From NCBI GenBank assembly GCA_945643635.1, contig CALZFC010000056.1:659001-723000 (forward strand): a DNA stretch of 64,000 nt, given 5' to 3'. A program made the position numbers and the translations under genes. Source of the stretch: Allodiplogaster sudhausi. Taxonomy: Eukaryota > Nematoda > Chromadorea > Rhabditida > Diplogasteridae. A model generated the notes under the pieces. It was not told where the DNA came from and did not search any database. It saw nothing but the letters and a program-made list of their open reading frames with translations. Shown here one piece after another: positions 1 through 15,907 of the stretch; the stretch's first letter is position 1, and each line of letters starts with the position of its first letter.

Positions 1-541
1 GAAACTTACTTACAAGCTTGCACAGATGAATGTGAAGACTAACATGGAAATATTTCGGAAAATACCGCTTCGTTTTGTGAATCTATGCGATTAATTTCAG
101 CAATAATGTTCATAACTAGGAGTGCCCAGATGCAGGGGAAAAACCAGGTCCGAACCGGACTACCCAAGCAATTTTTGAAACCCGAAAATTACAATTTTTG
201 GCTTACTCACCCTATTCATTATGAAAAAATAAATGTTTGGCTTACTCACCCTTTGGATGTCTTATCCACCTACCTTTGTGGGACCCTCGGACCACCCTTT
301 TTCCCTGCCCAGATGGCAAGCGTGTTTCTTCTCAGTATCTAAAAGGCGTCTAAGCCCCGTCGAACTCTATATCCCTTGCTCCGTTCCTCATAATGTTCCT
401 TGTTCTAATAAGCAATTCTTCCATCTCTTGCCTTTCACCGTCTGAGGCAAAAAAAAAATTCACAAAAAAAACAACTAGACCGATAGGCATTAAAACATTG
501 TCCATGTGTGGGACACAGAATTATTAAATGGATCATAATAC
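1..541. other. No gene recognised, left edge
   Basis: No convincing exon is visible in this stretch. If the SH2 exon at 542-689 belongs to a minus-strand gene, its 3' exons would be expected here, but I could not find a SOCS-box-like or SH2 C-terminal reading frame. A direct repeat of a short phrase (TTGGCTTACTCACCCT) occurs at about 197-212 and 236-251. Confidence 0.4.
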
Positions 542-689
542 AAAACAACTGAAACAAGCCTTTTGATGTGTTCTAAACGACAAAGCGAAGAAGTAGTCAC
601 TGGATCTAGAGTCACGCAGCAAGTAAGTCCCAGACGGACAGTACAAGAGCAGCCGCTCGGCCTCCTTCCAACTCAAACTCCCCCAGTAC
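542..689 (-). CDS. SH2-domain exon, SOCS-like (partial gene)
   Basis: One minus-strand exon is bounded by a TTCAG acceptor before position 689 and a GT donor at 541-540. It reads G plus 49 codons with the hallmarks of an SH2 domain. YWGSLSWKEAERLL corresponds to the W-Y-W-G start of SOCS-family SH2 domains. Then come GTYLLRDS (the FLVRDS motif with the phosphotyrosine-binding Arg) and FFALSFRTH (beta C). The spacing and the initial (W)YWG suggest the SOCS4-7 group, in which the protein recruits a Cullin-RING ligase to phosphotyrosine receptors. No second SH2 exon or SOCS box was found on either side, so this could be a gene remnant or the neighbouring exons may lie in unread introns. An ORF at 781-999 on the same strand could be upstream sequence but is not recognisable. 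Confidence 0.55.
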
Positions 690-1084
690 CTGAACATGTC
701 AACCTCATTGGATAATAAATAATAAGATAAACACAATTACCAATCGCAGTCGTTGATGTGAATTATTGTCTCTTGAAACGTCATCGATAATTCCGCCATG
801 CACCTTGAAAAGATGTATGTAACAACGACGTGAAATTAAACAACTCGGAACCAGTTAAACGTAAAAGCGTACAAGAACCATACACACCAAACACGGGGAG
901 TTGGTGGGACCACTCGAGTGAGGCTCCAGGCGACGTTTCATAAAAATTGGCACTCCTGTAGCGGACACCGGAAGGGGTGGTTTTGGGTATACAACGCAAA
1001 TTAATTCTACCGTAATCAATGCAATCTTTAAGCGATTTCCATTCGGGACTACATTTTACATTACTCTGCGCCGATACTCAGTAG

Positions 1085-1514
1085 CAGAGGTGTCAACGGC
1101 CAGGCCCGGCGTCGTCCCGTTTGGGCCCGATAATTTGAGAAATTTGTGGATGGGTCAACTGACTTGAAGTTTTTTCACGATTCTTCTTCAAATGTTTCCC
1201 TGATCTTTCTTCAGATGATTTTCTTCAAACAAATATCATTAAAAACATCACTTTTTAAAAATTCTTATAAGAACTCACTTGAAGAAAATCGTTTGTAGAA
1301 AAATTATGAAAATCGGGCCGGGCCCAAAATTCTAAAGCCTGGAAAAGTACGGGCCGGGCCGGGCCGAGAGTTTGGGCCCAGCGGGCCGGGTCGGCTCAAA
1401 AATATTTGGCCCGTTGACATCTCTGGCCGGGCCCAATATTCTAAGTCCCGGAAATGGATCGGGCCGGGCTGGCCGAGTCCTTGGGCCCGACGGGCCGGGC
1501 CCTTAGCACCTCTG
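1085..1514. mobile_element. GGGCC-rich MITE-like element with CAGAGGTG termini
   Basis: The left end reads CAGAGGTGTCAACGG (1085 onward). An inverted counterpart, CCGTTGACATCTCTG, ends at 1425, and a further CACCTCTG end lies at 1507-1514. The interior is dominated by GGGCCGGGCC-type strings. CAGAGGTG-like termini are typical of hAT-derived MITEs, but I do not see a matching 8-bp target duplication, so the superfamily is an inference. The two right ends suggest a nested or tandemly extended copy. Confidence 0.5.
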
Positions 1515-2119
1515 TGGTGCTATTAATCTAGGAAGAAAACTGGGCGAAAGTTGAGCTCAACTTTTTAACAAAAAAGATTGAGGGTGAATTCTGAAAAGAG
1601 CGGATTAGTATGGAAAAGAAGAAAGATGGGCCCAACTTATTCCAAAAAGATCCCAACTTTAAAAAGCGTGCTCAGTCAAAAAGTGGTCAACATAATGGTC
1701 AACTCTTTTTCTAACAGCAAGAGTGTGGAAGACGAGAGAGGGAAAAGGAAGCTATAAATCATTGCTCCGTTTGGTCCCTCATTTTTGTGTACTCTCTCGC
1801 CGAAAAAAAAGGTTGACCTCAAAATGCCAGTGAAAATGAGACATTGCGTCTCGATGCCTCCGTTTTCGTCTATTAGTCCCAGCCTCACACCTCGGCCTAT
1901 GAGCATGCTATAAAAAACCCGCCCGACATCGGTTGCTGCCGAACCTTTGGGATGCTTGCTGCACTGAGCCGGTTTAATTACCCAAGTTTGAGGTATGCCT
2001 TGGAATTCTATAAGAAAACTCGACGCGATTGTATTGAGAATTGAACTCAACTCTGAAAAAAGTTCCAGACAAAAAAGTCGAGCTCAGCTTTCATTCTTCC
2101 TAGATTAATAGCACCACTG
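1512..2119. mobile_element. MITE of about 600 bp with GTGGTGCTATTAATC termini
   Basis: GTGGTGCTATTAATCTAGG at 1514 onward is matched by its reverse complement ending at about 2117, giving terminal inverted repeats of about 25 bp. Similarity continues imperfectly inward (GAGCTCAACTTTTT and its partner). The interior has no believable coding frame. The left end abuts the GGGCC-rich element directly. No clear target duplication is seen. Confidence 0.55.
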
Positions 2120-2134
2120 GTTCTAAAAGATCTC

Positions 2135-2380
2135 TCTTTGGCAAGTTGCCACGAATTTTGTTCAGTGCTTTCGTTCAGTGAAATATTCTCGCGCGGAATT
2201 ATATTCAAACATTGATGTGCATGAGTTCAGATTTGTGATCCGAATTTGAGCGCGACTTAAACCTGACTCTCTACGTCTCTGCCACTTGGCCAGAGTGCAG
2301 GCAGTGGGAGTAAGGTGTCAACCGGTACCATCTTTGTATAGCGAGTGCGTCCGGAAAAATGCATGGGCTGAACACCCGTG
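2135..2380 (+). mobile_element. 3' part of a CACGGGTGTT-ended MITE
   Basis: From GGCAAGTTGCC (about 2137) to AACACCCGTG (2380) the sequence matches parts of the repeats at 54930-55130, 58930-59090 and 60794-61100. Its right end is only about 150 bp upstream of the SPT16 start codon, so it forms part of the promoter/5' leader region of that gene. Confidence 0.6.
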
Positions 2381-2534
2381 TTGACGATGGTTGTTTCCCG
2401 CCCATTTGATTGGGGACTCCTCCAGCTTTTCTCTCTCCATTAATTTCGATTATATGAACGTGGTGATTGGAATAATAGAAGTTAACTGCCTCATTCTACT
2501 TTGGCCTCTGTCAAAGATTAATCTGTTTTCAGAT

Positions 2535-8601
<6,067 letters not shown>

Positions 8602-9060
8602 TCTGGGGAGGCCTCCCTCCTTCTCTCCTCTATAACGCTCCATCAACACTTTTGTCACCAAGTAGACATCCCATTCGTATTTTATCTTGCATCCACCATA
8701 TTACTGGTTATCCCTCAAGAACTTTACTTGGTGAATGTAAACGATGGTTTCTTGTATAGATATATTTATTCTTATACAGTATTCCGTGGCATTTGGCTCA
8801 ACACAAGTAACTGAGTAACAACACAAGTAACAACACAAGTAACTGAGGAATCATCAGGATTAGATGACTTGTCAAAAAGTAGTTATGACATAACAAAGAA
8901 TCCGAGGTTAAAGGAAGTATCCGACGAATAATTGTACAGTAACGCCTATTGAAAATATGCGAAAATAGATCGTGAATGCACAACACCTGAAAGAGCAGAG
9001 AAAGGAATGGCTGAGCAGAGAACACAATACATCAGCAAGGGTGAGGAGAGCAAGGGTGAA
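8602..9060. other. SPT16 3' flank, simple repeats and a repeat end
   Basis: This stretch holds the SPT16 3' flank, then a short tandem repeat around 8798-8848 built on ACACAAGTAACTGAG and ACACAAGTAACA. At 8909 the string TTAAAGGAAGTATCCGACGAAT resembles the end of the TTAA element described at 12214-12757, but I do not find its partner end. No coding exon is seen. Confidence 0.45.
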
Positions 9061-9069
9061 GAGAACGCG

Positions 9070-9290
9070 GAGATCGCCTCTCTCCGACTCCTCCAGCGTC
9101 TTGGGGATGGGGCAGAAGACACAGAGCATCGTGAGCCTTGCGAGAAAGGGAACGCAACGGTTGAGCATACATATTTTTCCATTTAACAAAAACTTTGATG
9201 AGAAATATGCTTTAAAATAAACAAGAAAAAAAGATTAAAAAACCTGTCTGCAATGCGCGATGCGAGCATCCGCAGCAACATCGACGAGAA
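9070..9290 (-). pseudogene. Fragment duplicated from the katanin p80-like gene (3' part)
   Basis: Minus-strand sequence around 9241-9286 matches the con80-coding end at about 53646-53700 (VAADARIAHCRQ followed by a donor-like GTTTTT). After a short intron-like gap the following exon start (GCTCACGATGCTCTG) is again shared with 53540-53575. The rest diverges. It is a short dispersed copy of the gene end, not a gene of its own. Confidence 0.6.
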
Positions 9291-9349
9291 AGAGTGGGGA
9301 AGGAGGAAGGGGGGGGGGGTCGACGTACACGAGTCGCACCAAGCCGGAG

Positions 9350-9471
9350 TGGCTATATTCTAGTGTAGGCGTCCCATCGAATTATAGGTGTCCCTTTGCA
9401 ATGAGACGCCTTTATTTTTCACTGATGGGACGCCTATAATTCGATGGAACGCATACGCTAGAATAGAGCCG
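9350..9471. mobile_element. Short hairpin MITE
   Basis: Two arms of about 44 bp (9350-9394 and 9427-9470) are near-perfect reverse complements. Both contain CATCGAATTATAGG and TATTCTAG. The 32-bp spacer is TTTGCAATGAGACGCC-like. There is no coding potential. It would form a strong hairpin in either strand. Confidence 0.65.
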
Positions 9472-9980
9472 CCGGCGTTGCCCAGAGAGGGTACAAGCTG
9501 GAGGAGGAGTAGCAGGGGGTTTGACTCGTGATTGTCGATGAGGTCTTATTGTCGATGCTGAAGGGCACGGCCATTCAGCCCCTAATAAATGCGGTCATCA
9601 TGAAGCCTTGATCCATGGCTTCGGAGAAGTGGGCGGAGCTTGCAAGTACGCAGCCAAAATCACGCATTTTATGCGCAAAATCCCTGTTATGCGCGAAATC
9701 TCAAATGCGGGAAATTCAAAGCAAAGTTTCAAATTATTGATTCTGCTGTGTCCTGTTTGTTTCTCTGGATGCCCCCGTCAAACATACAGTAACCTGGTGG
9801 GATAGAGCGTGCGGAAGGTAGGTGGAGGTGATGGGAGCCCTGGAGTCGAAGAGACGCCAGCGAGGACGCTAGGCTGATCGAACCGGGGGGATGTAAGGAG
9901 CATCCAACCCCGCAGCGAGTCGCTCCTTCTCGCTTGAAGGGCCCTATCACTACATTGGCAATTGCCACTCCTTCCACATG

Positions 9981-10053
9981 CCCCCATAGCTCAGTGGTAT
10001 AGAGTCAACGACTCTAGAGCTAGACGGCGCGGGTTCGAATCCGCTGGGAAGCA
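9981..10053 (+). tRNA. tRNA-like sequence, degenerate
   Basis: CCCCATAGCTCAGTGGTATAG resembles a tRNA D-arm/A-box and GCGGGTTCGAATCCGC a perfect T-arm/B-box. The anticodon region is abnormal (a self-complementary ACTCTAGAGCTAGA stretch) and the acceptor stem pairs poorly. This is probably a tRNA pseudogene or the head of a tRNA-derived SINE rather than a working tRNA. Confidence 0.4.
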
Positions 10054-10190
10054 AACTTTTCGGCAGCCCCGCCAGTGTTTCCCTAACAGGTCAAATTGAC
10101 AACTGACGCGTTTGTCCGACCGCAAAGGGGCGGAGCAAGTACGATTCTAACTGCGCAGCCATTTTTCATGGCCGTGAAGGGGAAACGTTA

Positions 10191-10780
10191 AAGGATCACT
10201 CCGGCGAATGTTTTCGCGCCCGTCTCATAATTGGTGTTTGAAACAACCAACCCTTCTAAAATTCTTACAGTATTCGGGAGGGTGGAATTTTTTGGAACGC
10301 TGTGATTGTGTTGGATGTATTCGAAATGGCAACACAGCGCTTCCATTCCTTTTTATGTCTCTCCCTCTCCCTCTCTTCTACACTCTCTCTCTCAGAGTGA
10401 ACAATCGATGACATTCATATCATGCCGTGCCCTCTTTCTCCTCCACGCTTGGCATGGGTAGGGAGGGTGGTTTATCAATGATCATGAGCTCAAAGAACGA
10501 TCGCGGCCGGAAAATGCACCGTAATCCCGATCAAAAACTGTATATACTTAAGAAACTAAACGTTGTTTTGAAGCGGGACCATTTCTAATGGATGTTTCTG
10601 GTCGATCTTCATTGAACAAGAACATAAAACGAGAACATGTATATGCGCCGGAGAAGTTCTTTAAGACGTGACGACATTAAGGGATTAAGAACGAGAACAT
10701 TGCAAGATGCAAGCATGAGTTTTGAAGAAAAGTGCAGTGCATTATGTGGGTGAAGAGGTACCATCAAAAGGCTCTAAGGA
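10191..10780. other. Intergenic, possible repeat end
   Basis: TTAAAGGATCACTCCGGCGAAT at 10187-10208 resembles the terminal repeat of the TTAA element at 12214, but no opposite end was found. There is a CT-rich run around 10355-10395. No exon is recognised. Confidence 0.35.
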
Positions 10781-10785
10781 TCATT

Positions 10786-10853
10786 GGAGGCACCGGGATT
10801 CGAACCCGGGACCACCTACTCAGTCGACTGCTCTACCACTGAGCTATACCCCC
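10786..10853 (-). tRNA. tRNA-Cys-derived sequence, probably degenerate
   Basis: On the minus strand GGGGGTATAGCTCAGTGGTA is a classic tRNA 5' half, the T-arm CCCGGGTTCGAATCCCGG is perfect, and the 7-bp acceptor stem pairs (GGGGGTA with TGCCTCC, with G-U wobbles). The 68-base length is a few bases short. The anticodon stem does not pair, so the cloverleaf is damaged in the middle. The D-arm and acceptor most resemble tRNA-Cys. Confidence 0.5.
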
Positions 10854-11160
10854 ATTATAAGACCCATTTTCCCACTTTACATTATTGATTTGGACCCTCC
10901 CGAAAATTTTTTATTTTCTCATCTGGACCTTCCCGAAAAAATTTCCCGCCAGTGGGCATTTAAGAGAGCCTCTCTGTAAGGATCAAGCAGCCCTCCATGG
11001 GGGCCTGCCCCGGGGTAACAATTTCTGATTTGGTTATCCAAAATTTAATTTGGGGTACCCATGCGCACTATGAAGTAAATTAGAAGGTCAATTTTGTTAT
11101 AAAATTTTTTTCCTTGTCTGGGCGTGCAAATGTATGGAAAAAGTTGAAGCCCCCATAACT

Positions 11161-12062
11161 AGAGACCGCAGATAAAAGTTTGAAAAGGTTTAAAAAATTT
11201 TCTTCGCGTGATTTTTTGGTACTTTTGGGTGTTCGACATTTATTTCAAAAATAAAAACCTGAGAAAGTTGCATCCGCAAGCTTAAAATAAGAAGTAAATA
11301 TCTGTTAGGCATCATACGCCTGGGCCCGCTACAGTATGCCTGGACGCACCAAAATAAGAGGTGATCGACAGTACAAAGTGCGATGTTTTGACGTTATATT
11401 GAAAATAAGCTGCTTTTCATAAAATATAATTATTAAAACTTAATTTGACACTATTTAGGACCAATTATTGAGCCAGCCGAACCAATAAATGAGCAGGAAG
11501 AGTTGTATTTTATGTAATCGGAGGTGTTGGTTTCAGCCAATACTTTCTCAAGGAAATCTGATTTTCGGCGCTAACTTTTCTTATTTAATTTCTTAGAAAT
11601 AGATTAAGAAGACGTTTAAGCACGCTAAATCATAGAAAATTGCCCCGCGAATGACCGGATATGTCTGTATTCAATTAATTTATACGCGCCCTTAAGGAAT
11701 TTAGAAAGTTTTGAATGATATCTCAAGTCGGCGCTTGCTTTTTTGAATGAAATTTTTCCCTGATACTCCTAGGAAGACCTGGAACGAATGGGCAGTCGAA
11801 TATGTCCCGCCCAATCCCATTTAACCGAACACTGAAATATTGGCGGTTGCACTTCCATCCCCAAGGTCAATTTTTAGACGTTCACTCTCTAATTCTATAC
11901 TTTGAATACTATTGATGAAATATAGGCCAGAAAAAGCAAGCTAGAATGCATAAACTTTATAAAAACAACTAGGTTAAAGGAATTTCAGATATAATTCACG
12001 TCGCACTGGATACTGTAGTGCGTCCGGTCAAATATGTGACCATAAAAGCTATCTGCGGTCTC
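11161..12062. mobile_element. 902-bp element, GAGACCGCAGATA termini, 9-bp duplication
   Basis: GAGACCGCAGATA at the left end (from 11162) is matched by TATCTGCGGTCTC at the right end (to 12062). CCCATAACT lies on both sides (11152-11160 and 12063-12071), a clean 9-bp target-site duplication. The interior has no ORF of note. A 9-bp duplication is usual for Mutator-like elements but also seen in Merlin, so the superfamily is not settled. Confidence 0.75.
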
Positions 12063-12213
12063 CCCATAACTTTCTTTAATATCAATATTTTTCAATTTTC
12101 TTTTTTTTAACGGAATCAGCGTTGGATTCTGAACAAAATCAGCCCAGATGTCTTTCAGTTAACTATTTTTTCACATCGAAAAATTACTTTTAATATTTGA
12201 ATTTGACGGTTAA

Positions 12214-12757
12214 AGGAGGTCTCCGGCGAATAATTAACATATCATTTTTTAAGCATGGATCAGTTCGTCTCATCGTAAAACTTAGATAGGGAAAGTTTGA
12301 ATGTATTTCATCTTATCATTCCAGAGTTATATTCTTTTTAAATATCACAGGTAGAGAATTGGCTACTGTAGATCTGAGCACCCTCCTATTTTCTATCGCT
12401 CGAGCGCATCAAAAACGCCAAATCCATCCATTTTGAAAAAAAGATCCGTATATAACAAAACCGGACAAACCCGAATCATATTGTTCAAAGCGTGCATTTC
12501 GGAGCACGCAACCGATATTGGCCGGAATTTTCTCAACAGGTCAGCCCCCTATACAATTCTTTGATAACAAATTTCTGTGGAGAGAGTGCAAGGTCAGCAG
12601 CACTGATATGAGATGATCACAGCCTTACGAAAACGTGACGGGTAGAGAACTAGGCATATTTTAGCCAGTGGCAACTTGAGGCCCTTCCGTGCGGGACACT
12701 TCATGGGTCAAATGCCTATTTTGAATTGCTTGTCCAAACATTCGCCGGAGACTTCCT
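12214..12757. mobile_element. 544-bp TTAA-inserting MITE
   Basis: The element starts AGGAGGTCTCCGGCGAAT and ends with the inverse of AGGAAGTCTCCGGCGAAT (18-bp termini, one mismatch). TTAA flanks both sides (12210-12213, 12758-12761). The opposite foldback arm (around 14490) shows the empty site with a single TTAA. TTAA targeting suggests a piggyBac-type or similar source. It is non-coding. Confidence 0.88.
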
Positions 12758-13439
12758 TTAAGTTCCTTATACTCATTTGTGTGTGGGCGTTATATCTCAA
12801 AATGTAGAGCATTGAAAACTGTATAACATATATTCTTTTCACTTCGTGTGCACTACTCCTAAGGAATGGAAAATAGGCTCAAATATGGGTACCTCGGATA
12901 TGTATGATTCAAGGAATGCGTGAAAAGAAGTTAAATTCTTGTTGTAACATAAAATGAACCACTTCATTCGATTCAGCACGTGCTTCTTTACAAAAAAGCT
13001 GCATATCCAAATTTCATAAAATTATCATCTTCCATTAAAAAAAACGCATTTTTCGATTTTTCAGCCATTGTCAGAAAATGACCTAAAACTATTCGAATCG
13101 CTGTATTTTCAAGGTTTTCAGTGAGAACAGAATGCGGATAGTACTATTCAGTACGCGACAAAATTCTCTACAACATACATCAATTACATCTGGATAGGGC
13201 TTCCCTACCAATGACAGTATCGATTTTCCTAAGGCGGTCGCATCAAAACTAACAGATCCGCATTTTCCAACTTTTCGTGCAATCTTAATGTTTCTTACTC
13301 ATCCAATGCATCATTCTGCTCCACGAAGCACACAAAGGTCAGAACCGATGTTTGTTTTACAGATCTCCCGTGGTAAAAGCCCGCAAAAGGGTTTGCACGC
13401 GACTAATAGACTCTAACTAATAGAGAGGACATTCTTTAT

Positions 13440-13900
13440 CAGTCACTATTATCTATTCGGCTGGAGAAAAAGTGCCCTGAAGTCCTTTGAAAAGTAAAGT
13501 TGTTGGTGATACATTACCGCGGCTGTTATTGCTCGCGGATTGAACTTGTCCCCACATGTTATATGCCATTCTATAGCTTTCGCTCAGACGAACAACTTTC
13601 CCATACATCACGTTATGATGAATAGCTTTTTAGATCTACTTTTTTGGGTTCGAATATCCACTTATTTGACCTTACCGTCAATTTACACTGTTTGGCGGAT
13701 ATATATATTTCGATAGAGCGCAAAAATAGCTATCGGCTGATAGGTCAACCTTCAAGATTGGTTTTGGCATTTTCCAGAAATGAATTTTATAACGTCATTT
13801 TAGCCAATTGGTTGTGCACGTCGAAAGTCATGGGTCCCAGGTTCGAAGCCGCGCGCGTGCAAACCCTTTTGCGGGCTTTTACCACGGGAGATCTGTAAAA
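13440..13900 (+). repeat. Diverged copy of the 27-35 kb satellite unit
   Basis: Order and content match the satellite unit: GTGCCCTG, then ACATGTTATATGCCATTC..TAGCT, then GAACAACTTTC.CATAC, then GATCTACTTTTTTGGG, then AGCTATCG..TGATAGGT, then GCACGTCGAAAGTCATGGGT and a GGTTCGAAGCC box followed by GCGCGCGTGCAAACCC. It sits in the centre of the foldback, so foldback and satellite share ancestry. Confidence 0.7.
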
Positions 13901-14756
13901 CAAACATCGGTTCTGACCTTTGTGTGCTTCGTGGAGCAGAATGATGCATTGGATGAGTAAGAAACATTAAGATTGCACGAAAAGTTGGAAAATGCGGATC
14001 TGTTAGTTTTGATGCGACCGCCTTAGGAAAATCGATACTGTCATTGGTAGGGAAGCCCTATCCAGATTTAATTGATGTATGTTGTAGAAAATTTTGTCGC
14101 GTACTGAATAGCACTATCCGTATTCTGTTCTCACTGAAAACATTGAAAATACAGCGATTCGAATAGTTTTAGGTCATTTTCTGACAATGGCTGAATCGAA
14201 AAATGCGTTTTTTTCATGGAAGATGATAATTTTATGAAATTTTGATATGGAGCTTTTTTGTAAAGAAGCACGTGCTGAATCGAATGAAGTGGTTCATTTT
14301 ATGTTACAACAAGAATTTAACTTCTTTTCACGCACTCCTTGAATCATACATATCCGAGGTACCCATATTTGAGCCTATTTTCCACCCCTTAGGGGTAGTG
14401 CACACGAAGCGAAAAGAATATATGTTATACAGTTTTCAATGCTCTACATTTTGAGATATAACACCCACACACAAATGAGTATAAGGTACTTAACCGTCAA
14501 ATTCAAATATGAAAAGTAATTTTTCGATGTGAAAAAAAAAATTGACTGAAAGACTTCTGGGCTGATTTTGTTCAGAATCCAACGTTGATTCCGTTAAAAA
14601 AAATTTTTAAAAATATTGAGTTTGAAGCGAGATACATCAATTCAGAAATTATCCATATTTTTACCTGTTCACGGAAAATTTTTTTTTTGCCATTTAATAT
14701 TGTTACTGGGGCCCAGTGCCATGCCCGACTATGTTTTCACATTCGAAATCCAACGT

Positions 14757-15180
14757 CTGGATCTGGGGCATGCCCTACTGGAGGCATACAGAGAAGCTCT
14801 CTTAATCACTGGTGCCCCGCCTCTTCTCACCGGCGCGCCTGCACTTCTTCAACTTGTGCTGCCTCCTTCGGCGGATCTGCACTTCTTCTTCAACTCGTGC
14901 TACCTCCTTCGGTAGCAGCACTTCTCTTGGATGTAAGGCAATCTTCCCTTGGACTCAAACCCAGTATTCCACCCTCGTTTTTCCCATGTTTCCGGGGGTT
15001 TACTAATGATCTTTTCTTCACGCTTTGAGGCGTAAATGAAAATGAAGTTCTATTTGGCTTCCGTCTCGGACACCAGATCTTAGTACTAAATTTCAAGTAG
15101 AAAAACACTACCCTTCTTACAGTCAAGAAGAAAAACGCTACCCATAAGAGGCAGAAGTCCAATAAAATCTTCGAAATTCC
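14757..15180 (+). other. Foldback flank with TTC-rich repeats
   Basis: After the AYREALL-encoding module (about 14780-14800) there are two to three imperfect copies of a CTTCTTCAACTCGTGCTGCCTCCTTCGG-type phrase, given here only as its key elements CTTCTTCAAC and CCTCCTTCGG (14840-14925). No gene is recognised in the rest. Confidence 0.4.
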
Positions 15181-15204
15181 CATAGTACTAAGAAAATTGA
15201 ATAA

Positions 15205-15330
15205 TCCAAATAGGGTTGTGTTCGAGCGGGGGTTTTAGTACTAAGAATAGTGGTCCCTACACTATGCAAGAATAGTAGTGGTCCCTACCATAAGCAAGAA
15301 AAGTATTGGTCCCTACACTTACAAGGGAAT
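15205..15330. repeat. Short tandem repeat, TAGTGGTCCCTAC
   Basis: Three copies of a phrase of about 30 bp centred on GGTCCCTAC lie between 15240 and 15325, separated by CAAGAA(T/A)AGTA variants. Confidence 0.6.
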
Positions 15331-15513
15331 GGTCTGACGGTAAGGTGACGGATTGCAATGAAGTGTGGTTACCCTGAAAGCTGAAGTCCTAAAAAGTAAG
15401 GAATAGTTAAAAAAATTTTGCCGGTTCGGCCTCAGAACCTAGAAATAAATCGATAAAAATCGACTTCCCGGTAAGGCAATGTTTGTCGGCAATCCTGATT
15501 GGAACATTTCCAA

Positions 15514-15588
15514 GCAGCTGCGTAGTCTAGTGGATAGCGCGGGTGCATTCAGTTTGCAAGTCTCGGGTTCGAATCCCTATTCATGGGC
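15514..15588 (+). tRNA. tRNA-like sequence
   Basis: A TAGTCTAGTGGATAGCGC stretch resembles an A-box/D-arm, TCGGGTTCGAATCCCTA a B-box, and GTGCATTCAGTTTGCA could form an anticodon stem with loop TTCAGTT. The acceptor stem is not convincing. A SINE head or pseudogene is more likely than a tRNA gene. Confidence 0.3.
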
Positions 15589-15907
15589 AAAATTTTTGCA
15601 ATTGTATCGACAGGTGTCGATATTTCCTTCTCTTTCTCTTCAGGCCGTCCGGTGGACTTAGCTACTACACGGTTGGACCCCTAGTTAGCGACTGGAAGGG
15701 GAAGGAAAGGAATCGGTTGGACCCTTGATTGGCTGTTGGAAAGGGTAAGGATTGGAACGAGTGGAAACTCTCATCAAACGAGCATTCTACCCATCGGTCG
15801 GTTTGTAGGGTTCGTGGCAACCCCTACAGCAATGATTTGAATTTTAAATTAGGATTGTGTAACAGTGAAAAAAAGTGAAATCGACAAGGAGGTTAAATAA
15901 GTGTGAA

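Larger units (their letters stand above)
10963..14803. repeat. Large foldback (inverted repeat) structure
   Basis: The arms 12111-13401 and 13853-14593 are reverse complements of about 740 bp once a 548-bp insertion in the left arm is discounted. The spacer, about 450 bp, resembles the 27-35 kb satellite unit. Outside the arms both ends carry the same short coding-derived module: AGAGAGCCTCTCTGTAAGG at 10963 onward and the inverted CATACAGAGAAGCTCTCTTAA ending at 14803. That module also occurs at the ends of the 19.5-23 kb foldback. No gene is present. Confidence 0.8.
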
